The position numbers and the translations under genes were made by a program. A stretch of 64,000 bases of DNA from Pseudeuparius sepicola (lineage: Eukaryota > Arthropoda > Insecta > Coleoptera > Anthribidae): the NCBI GenBank assembly GCA_963920635.1, contig OY987303.1, positions 47,367,223 through 47,431,222 on the forward strand, written 5' to 3'. Shown here piece after piece: positions 57,611 to 64,000 of the stretch. Position 1 is the stretch's first letter. Each line of letters opens with the position of its first letter. Below the pieces are notes generated by a model. It saw only the letters and a program-made list of their open reading frames with translations, ran no database searches and was not told the origin of the DNA.

Positions 57611-57804
57611 AGCTAGGGCCGACTTTTCCCGATAGATCTAGGATAGCATTGGCTCAAGTACTACAGAAAACACTAAAAAACCGTAGTAATCCCAGTGAGT
57701 ATAGGACAATAATTAGTAAATCACACTGATAAAGCAATACGTTAAATCCACAATTTTTCCAGCGCTCTTGGCCATAGTGACAGATTTTGGGACTTGATTT
57801 TACC

Positions 57805-58560
57805 CAGTATGCCTTTTGGATGGCATTTTAGTACGTATATTCTGTTGGTAATAAATGATAAAGTAAGCAGTCATCCCGGGTCCTTCATATATTAAAATTA
57901 ACATTTGTTTGCAAATTAAGTGTTTCGATACGATTTCACCCTGGCTGCCATGAATCCACAATAAAATTCAAGTAAAATACCACAGTTGAAGTGTCAAAGG
58001 CATACCGTTTGCTTGAGCCCAAACGGTGATCACGGTCAGGTACACTTGCATTTTAAAATACGATTTATCCGCGTTTCTAAACAGGTTACCATTAAGAAGT
58101 ATAAATATTTGTGCTGTACATCAGCTACAGAAAAAATGGCATACCGTTTGCGCATGTCCAAGTATACCTCACATTAAAAACATCCAAGTAGAGTTATTTA
58201 ACAAGTGTCCGTCATTTTACTGTACTGAAATAAGAAATATGTACCTTAAAATGTCTATATGTAAAATGGCATACCATTTGAACAGGTTTATCATATTAGA
58301 AAATAGAAGTGAGATTGCAAAATAGAAAAATAATTTGCTGTGTTTTTAATCAGTATGCCATTTTATGGTTGAAGCAATCATGATGTAATAAAGTTAAATA
58401 ACAAACGGCATACAAGTTGTGCGAGTTTTACGTACTCAAATTTAAGAAAAAACGTCGCGAAATTACGAAAAAATTTGCCGTCATTATAATCAGTAGGTAT
58501 GCCTTTAAATTTATACTTCAATTTAATTATAAAGTTCGCTAAAATAATATGGCATACCAA
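57805..58560. repeat. Dispersed array of GGCATACC motifs
   Basis: GGCATACCGTTTG or variants occur at about 57997, 58139, 58267, 58408 and 58549, and in reverse (GTATGCC) at about 57808, 58353 and 58496. Spacing varies between about 55 and 190 bp. Several are preceded by AAAATG. Intervening DNA is unrelated, so this is not a simple tandem repeat. Confidence 0.6.
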
Positions 58561-58729
58561 TAGTGAAGTTGACGATTTTCCAAAGTTGACATTATTTGTT
58601 TTATTTTGCGGTTCAGATTAGTGTAAAGCGATTAAAAAAAATAAAATGTATTTACTATAGAAACTTTTTTTTTCATTTACAAAATATAACGGTTTTTTCG
58701 AAAATTACGTCATAATGTATTTGTACTAT

Positions 58730-60877
58730 ACAGGGTGTAACTGAACTCATGGTCAAAAACAACGTATTCTTGGAGTAAAAATAAGGTCACTTCTTCATAT
58801 CTTTTTTTCTCCTACGAACCATAGTTTTTTTATACAGAGCGTAGAAGTTTAGAGAAAAATACACATATTTCTTAGTATCTCTTGAAGTATACGAGATATT
58901 TTCTTCAAACTTGGCGTGTCACATGAGCGGATAAGCTGTCAAACTTAGTGTTAATATGAAGCTTCTGAGGAGCCCAGTTGCGGAGATACAGGGTGTTATT
59001 AAAATTAATTAGTTCAGAAAAATATGAATACCCTGTATAATCGCAATTTTTTTAATTTGTTTTGAGTAGTGAATCCAATGGTTAACAAAAAGTATCTCTT
59101 AGTATTTTGTCATATTCGCAGCCGTTTCTTAATTATTTTCAAAGGACGGCAATGCAGCACTAAACAAGTCATTATAAGAATAAATCTTGCAATCTGTGGA
59201 TGTCAATTTGAATTTATTATTTGAATCAGTTGGCTGTCAATTTTGCACCTTAGTATCAATATTTTGAAAAGTGATATTTTCATTCGAAGAATTTACCGAT
59301 ATGCACTTTTGCTATGGATTCGCCCATGACAATAATTTAGAGGCACTCCGAATTTATACCGAATGGTATCCCAATCGACAACTGCCTGATAGAAGAATAT
59401 TCCAAAGAACACATGTACGTCTACGTGAAACGGGAAACTTAAAACCGATAAATCATGCATGGCGGGAGGGGCGACATTAGGTAAATAATACAACTGATAC
59501 AACTATTATGTGTATTTTGATAGTTCCTTCGCAATTTTTAGGCCACCAGAATTGAAAGACCATGTGCTTGATATTGTCGAACATAATCCAAATGCCAGCA
59601 CAAGAAAAATAGGAGCAGAAGAACAAATAAATCGCATATGACAGTGCATCGAATCTTAAAAAAAATTATTGTATCCATACCACGTCCAAAAAGTTCAGGC
59701 ACTAGGCCAACAAGATTATTCATTGCGGAGGAGGTAATACACACCGATGAAGCTGGTTTTTCGAGAGATGGTATTTTCAATGTTCATAATACCCTTTTTT
59801 GGGCTGCAGAAAATCCTCACGCCATGCACTGTTGAAATAAAACACAAACAACAATTTTCAATAAACATTTGGGTGGGTATTATTGACCATAGGACCATTT
59901 GAGTTGCCTAGAAGACTTAATGGTAAGGAATACCTAAGTTTTTTAAGATATGATTTGCCGACTCTATTAGAGGACATTCCTTTGGCAATTTGCCAGCGCA
60001 TGTTCTTTATGCATGACGGTGCTTCACCACATTTTTGTAGCGACGTTCGGCAACATGTAAATAATTGTTTTCCAAGGAGGTGGATTGGTCGAGGAGGTCC
60101 TAGAGCATGGCCGCCTAGGTCTCCTGATTTGAACCCACTTGATTTTTATTTATGGGGCCATGTGAAATCACTCGTCTATTCAGCTCCGATTCCAGTCGAA
60201 CATACTCTCCGCTTAAGAATAGAAAACTCCTTTGAAGAAATCCGTCAAGATCCTGGTGTATTTGAAACGCATAGTTGCCTGTATTGAAAGAGACGGCGGT
60301 CACTTAGAACATTTAATAATTTAATAATTATCTAATAACATTACGTTTCTTTTATTATGGATTTTGGTTTCCAACTGTTTTGTTAAATAAAGTTTAATTG
60401 ACATCCACAGATTGCTAGATTTATTCTTAAGACAAATTGGTTATTGCAGCATTGCCGTTCTTTGAAAATAATTGAGAAACTGCTGTGAATATGAAAAAAT
60501 ACTAAGAGATACTTTTTGTTCACCATTGGATTCACCACTGAAAACAAATTTAAAAAATGCGATTATACAGGGTATTCATATTTTTCTGAACTAATTAATT
60601 TTAATAACACCCTGTATCTCCGCAACTGGGGCCTCAGAAGCTTCATATCAACTTTAAGTTTGACGGCTTATCCGCTCATGTGACACGCCAAGTTTGAAGA
60701 AAATATCTCGTATACTTGTAGATATACTAGGAAATATCTGTATTTTTCTCTAAACTTCTACGCTCTGTATAAAAAAAACTAGGGCCCGTAGGAGAAAAAA
60801 TATATGAAGAAGTGGCCTTATTTTGACTCCAAGAATATGTGGTTTCATTTTTGACCCTCAGTTCAGTTACACCCTGT
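58730..60877 (+). mobile_element. Full-length DD41D (rosa-like) transposon with 480-bp TIRs
   Basis: Ends ACAGGGTGTAACTGAACTCA and its mirror, flanked by TA-rich sequence. Arms 58730-59209 and 60397-60877 are inverted repeats of about 480 bp with small indels. Each arm contains an inner copy of the terminal motif (GATACAGGGTGTTATT at about 58987 and mirror ACACCCTGTATC at about 60607), plus TACAGGGTATTCAT at about 60572. The 1.19-kb centre carries one transposase gene. Confidence 0.93.
59271..60287 (+). pseudogene. DD41D transposase, broken
   Basis: Start ATG at 59271, 62 bp inside the TIR. N-terminal helix-turn-helix region: FEEFTDMHFCYGFAHDNNLE, YPNRQLPDRRIF and RETGNL. After a gap at 59480-59540 (which has AG-GTAAAT and TTTTTAG edges, so might be an intron, though a stop at the junction argues against it) come PPELKDHVLDIVEHNPNAST and MTVHRILKK. 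The catalytic motifs are HTDEAGFSRDGIF, FMHDGASPHF and WPPRSPDLNPLDFYLWG. I count 41 residues between the second and third aspartates: DD41D, the rosa group. Frame changes at about 59640 and 59840 and a deletion before the first D break it. Confidence 0.9.
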
Positions 60878-61412
60878 ATAAATAAATCCAATCGAATTTT
60901 TGATCGGATGTAAATCAGGCTTTCCTGGTCATACTAGGTTAAGTTAGCTACAAATCAACAACCGCGGCGGAACTTACTTTTTCATTTTATGGAATGAGAA
61001 AATAGAAAATCCTAACCTAGCTTTGTTCTGTGTATTATAAAGGTTTTATGTTTACAACGTTTATGGGTGATTTGTTTGCAAAGTTTCTTCATGTTTTATG
61101 TTATGTTTGATTATGTTTAAAAAGTGTTTTGTGAGCTATTGCAGTAATAATAGTAGGTAACAACAGCAACAAGATTTTTGTTCGATTATATATATGGTTT
61201 GATGCAGGTCGCTGTCATGAACCTTCTTCCAAAGATATATTATTGTTGTAAATATCATTTTAGGTACAATGTGTGTTTGTAAAAAGAAAATAGTACAGCT
61301 TTAACAAAAAAGAACGAAACTCATTTACACTACTTATTTACAAAAAAAGTAATATTGACTCAAGGAAAATGAGATAAACGTTATATCCCAAAAATGCAAA
61401 ATTAAGCTAATC
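60878..61412. other. Unassigned spacer
   Basis: No recognised gene or element end. Confidence 0.5.
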
Positions 61413-63740
61413 TTAGTCATCTTCGTTGCCATCAACATTTTCAGGCTGATTGTCATCCACTGTAGCACCAGATGCTTTCAAGCTTCTATAAAAAGGATGA
61501 AACACTGGTGGTATGTACGGCAAAAGAGCTTGAAGATCTTTCAGTTTCTTCTAAGAAATGAGTTTGGTGTCTTCATATTTTAAATCAAATTTAATTAATT
61601 TTTATCGTACTTTTCAGTTTTACCTTTCTTTCTCAGATTTACCTTTGCGAATAAATCAGTGTTTGTGTTGTGTTTAATTAACATAATATCTGGATCTTGT
61701 TTGGTAAACTTGAATACCCTAATCCTAGAGAACTCTATTGGATGACCTTAATGGACTGTTGTCTTTGGGTTATTTTTGCAGCATATCTCTAACAATAAAT
61801 GGAGAATTTTTCTGGCTTTTTGAGATTATGGTTTTCCACTCATCTGGTGTATCTACTTTTGGATGATGGCTGCAATGGTACTTTTCAATCTTAGCAAAGT
61901 CTCTATCTGATCAAATGTGGGTGTGTCCAGGAAACAAGAAGCTATGTTCCATTTCTTCAAAAGAGCCGGTATTAATTAGATAATGCCAGAGCGACACAAT
62001 CGACCAGGGACTCTTTAAAATAAGGGGACCCAGCATGTCACAGTCTATCACATAGGAAAAGTTAAGCTTGTTTTCTGTATACTCCAAGGAGATCACATAA
62101 GTGGGCTGGTACAAGGTTATGTGTCCAACAGCCATAAGGTTTTATGTGACTTGCCAGTGCCATAGATTCCAAAGGAGGCAAAATATTTCCCATCATAGTT
62201 CACAATTTGTAAGTTTTCTAACTTCCAGATAGTCAATTAAAGGTAATGCGGCTGCCTGTTGTAGTAGTCCCAATAATTGCAACCAGATTTTTCCTGTATC
62301 ACCTTTAGCACAGACTAAGGAGTAATACAGACAATTCCTTAGCGACATGTGTCAAAAGGAGACTCGCTTTTTAGCGAACTATCTTCCAAAGACATGAATA
62401 ATATGCATTTTATTTGATTTTACGTTAATCTACATAGCAATGAGATTGTATTAGAACCAAATATTTGCTTAAAATACTGTCTCTCTTTCTGTAAATTAAA
62501 ATGGAGACTCGCTTATTTTTGACACATGTCCGTAAGGAGGCTTCTGTTGCAAAGCTATTTATTCTGTGCCTTTAGTAATCCTACAATTCCCATTACGTGG
62601 GCATTACGTATAAGTAGGTAGTTCGAAACAAATCATATTTCGAAAATTTTAAATTATTAAGCAGGTAGCTTCAGTCAGGTCTTTTTTAAAACAGTTTTTA
62701 TCTACAACTATAAGTTTATTTCACGTTTGTGAGGTACCTTGGGAGAGAAATAAAATTACAAAAATTTTATAATGAGCACCGAGAAAAACTACATGATTAG
62801 AACTAAGTACAAGACCTAATCTTATTAGTCCATCCCGAAATCTGTAAAAGTTCTTTGGGTAGATACATTCAACAAGGGAAGAAAGTTCAAGTACGTGCCT
62901 ATTATACCTACATATTACAAATGGTTTGAGGAACCTGGCAACAAGGTGCAATAGCGACAAATTCTAAAATAAGCAAAATCGGCACTGACTTACCATCCTT
63001 ATATTACTTAAATTCCTGGAAATAATTGCAGGAAACCAAATTCAAATATAAAATAAATTTAATTCATTTGGCAGTTGCCATATTCTGTGTTTGTTGACAG
63101 AACATTGTCAAGTCTAATTTTTAGAAATCATGGAAACCATTATTAATTTTTACTAACAATCAAAGTACCTGTTATATTCATAGATTCTCCAATAAAATGG
63201 CATACTTGGCATCATTGAGATCATTAGAATGAGGAAAGAAACGGCCTCACTTTGGAAAGTATAATGCTGGGTCCCCTTTCTCCCCTTACATTAAAGGGTC
63301 CCTGCAATCGACCAATTCTTATTTTGCCCTCCACAGTTGTCGCTAAATGTTATTAGTTTGAAAAATATTTTTGAGTTCTAGGTATTTTAGAATGCAGCTA
63401 CCTATTTCATCACTTCCACGACATGCTATAGATTCGTCCCAGGTAAACATGTAACCTCTGTTGCCTTCGCAGTCGTCAATTCCCACGTTGTAAGTACAGA
63501 GCTTCCTCAGATAAAATGCTGGTTCACAGGTGAGTTTGGGTGTTGGAAGTGTCTGTTGTAAACCTACTGAGATCAGATAACACGAACTCAATCCGGTGAG
63601 GCTTTAGCAAGCTGTGTCATATTTTTTAAATACTGCTGCATAGCTTCTGCTCTTCTAATATACAAGTCCTTTTCTACCTGATTAGCTTGGCAGTCACGAC
63701 TATTAAGCATTGCGTCTTGAATGGATATCTGCAATTTATC
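61413..63740 (-). pseudogene. Uncharacterised arthropod multicopy family (DNCGGQNKN / DRDF), broken
   Basis: Several minus-strand blocks in order match a large uncharacterised protein family that I know from insect and other animal genomes. They are YIRRAEAMQQYLKN (about 63660), LQQTLPTPKLTCEPAFYLRK with YMFTWDESIACRGSDEIGSC (63591-63343), SDNCGGQNKNWSIAG (63344-63301), WHYLINTGSFEEMEHSFLFPGHT (about 61990), then after one in-frame TGA SDRDFAKIEKYH and DEWKTIISKSQKNSPFIVRDML. The C-terminus is KKLKDLQALLPYIPPVF, with an acidic tail ending at 61413. WSI appears in both the 63.3 and 62.0 kb blocks, so parts of two copies may be joined. Function unknown; the acidic residues and copy number suggest a transposase-derived or mobile origin (inference). 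Confidence 0.6.
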
Positions 63741-63783
63741 GCATGTCTAGCATGAAATCTGATTTTGGTAGTTGAAAACCTAT

Positions 63784-64000
63784 ACAGGGTGGTTCACTTT
63801 TATGTGGTAGGACTTTAACATTAGATAGAAAAAGATAATCTAAAATGAAAATTTTATATCAACATATATCGGGGAAAGCTTAGTTTCCGAGATACAGGGC
63901 GTTGAAGTGTTGGAAAAAATATGAAGTATTTTTTACACTGTCCGAACCAGTGGAGATATTTAAACCAAATTTGATGTGTAGTACCACCTTTTTGACTACG
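63784..64000 (+). mobile_element. Left end of another ACAGGGTG element, cut by the window edge
   Basis: ACAGGGTGGTTCACTTTTATG, followed by an inner GATACAGGGCGTTGAAGTG at about 63890 and by GAGATATTTAAACCAAATTTG at about 63953. It has the same design as the other long-TIR elements. The rest lies outside the window. Confidence 0.75.

Noticed and set aside
59480..59542. A 60-bp spliceosomal intron in the DD41D transposase
   Set aside because: GT and AG edges are present, but joining leaves a stop codon and other frame breaks exist, so decay explains it as well.
1..64000. CRISPR arrays, bacterial operons, rRNA genes, telomeric repeats
   Set aside because: None seen; repeat patterns and splice-like, TE-rich content are eukaryotic, and no TTAGG arrays or rRNA cores were found.

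Overview
The window is AT-rich, repeat-dense animal DNA, almost certainly from an arthropod and most likely an insect. Every recognisable coding sequence belongs to a transposable element or a transposon-like multicopy family: gypsy, DIRS, Penelope, R4/Dong-type and Jockey/CR1-type retroelements, Tc1/mariner (DD34E and DD41D), hAT and PIF/Harbinger. No intact ordinary host gene was recognised, and the order of insect cannot be fixed from this sequence alone.

Layout. 1-9.1 kb: unassigned DNA, a degenerate ~419-bp tandem array (3.5-5.2 kb), a 240-bp tandem duplication (6.5-7.0 kb) and a Penelope RT remnant. 9.1-10.3 kb: a 1.16-kb foldback that is almost entirely one inverted repeat. 10.8-19.8 kb: a decayed minus-strand gypsy-class LTR element between 160-bp direct repeats, interrupted by a MITE, a 1.13-kb hAT with 8-bp target-site duplications (TSDs), a GC-rich block, and an RTE-like tail with a tRNA-Met-like sequence. 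19.8-29.3 kb: Jockey/CR1-like fragment, a cluster of oppositely oriented Penelope fragments with a 240-bp inverted repeat, and a DDE transposase remnant. 29.3-31.0 kb: a complete but dead Tc1 element with a MITE nested in its transposase gene. 32.8-37.0 kb: two elements with ACAGGGTG ends lying 4 bp apart; the first encloses a CpG-rich, promoter-like block. 39.5-45.5 kb: a TTAA-flanked MITE and a 5.2-kb hAT (8-bp TSD) that has absorbed a foldback, a hairpin MITE and a DIRS retrotransposon. 48-50 kb: Harbinger and mariner-type remnants. 50.2-57.5 kb: two head-to-tail copies of an RLE-type non-LTR retrotransposon inserted in TAA microsatellite. 57.8-58.6 kb: scattered GGCATACC motifs. 58.7-60.9 kb: a full-length DD41D transposon with 480-bp TIRs. 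61.4-63.7 kb: a broken member of an uncharacterised arthropod multicopy family. The window ends inside another ACAGGGTG element.

The window is an insertion graveyard in which nesting order can be read: hAT into gypsy pol; the same MITE family into gypsy and into Tc1; foldback, MITE and DIRS into hAT. The most notable features are the tandem TAA-targeted retrotransposon pair (each copy broken at different sites), the group of ACAGGGTG-ended elements that range from autonomous to pure hairpins, and the structured Penelope cluster.
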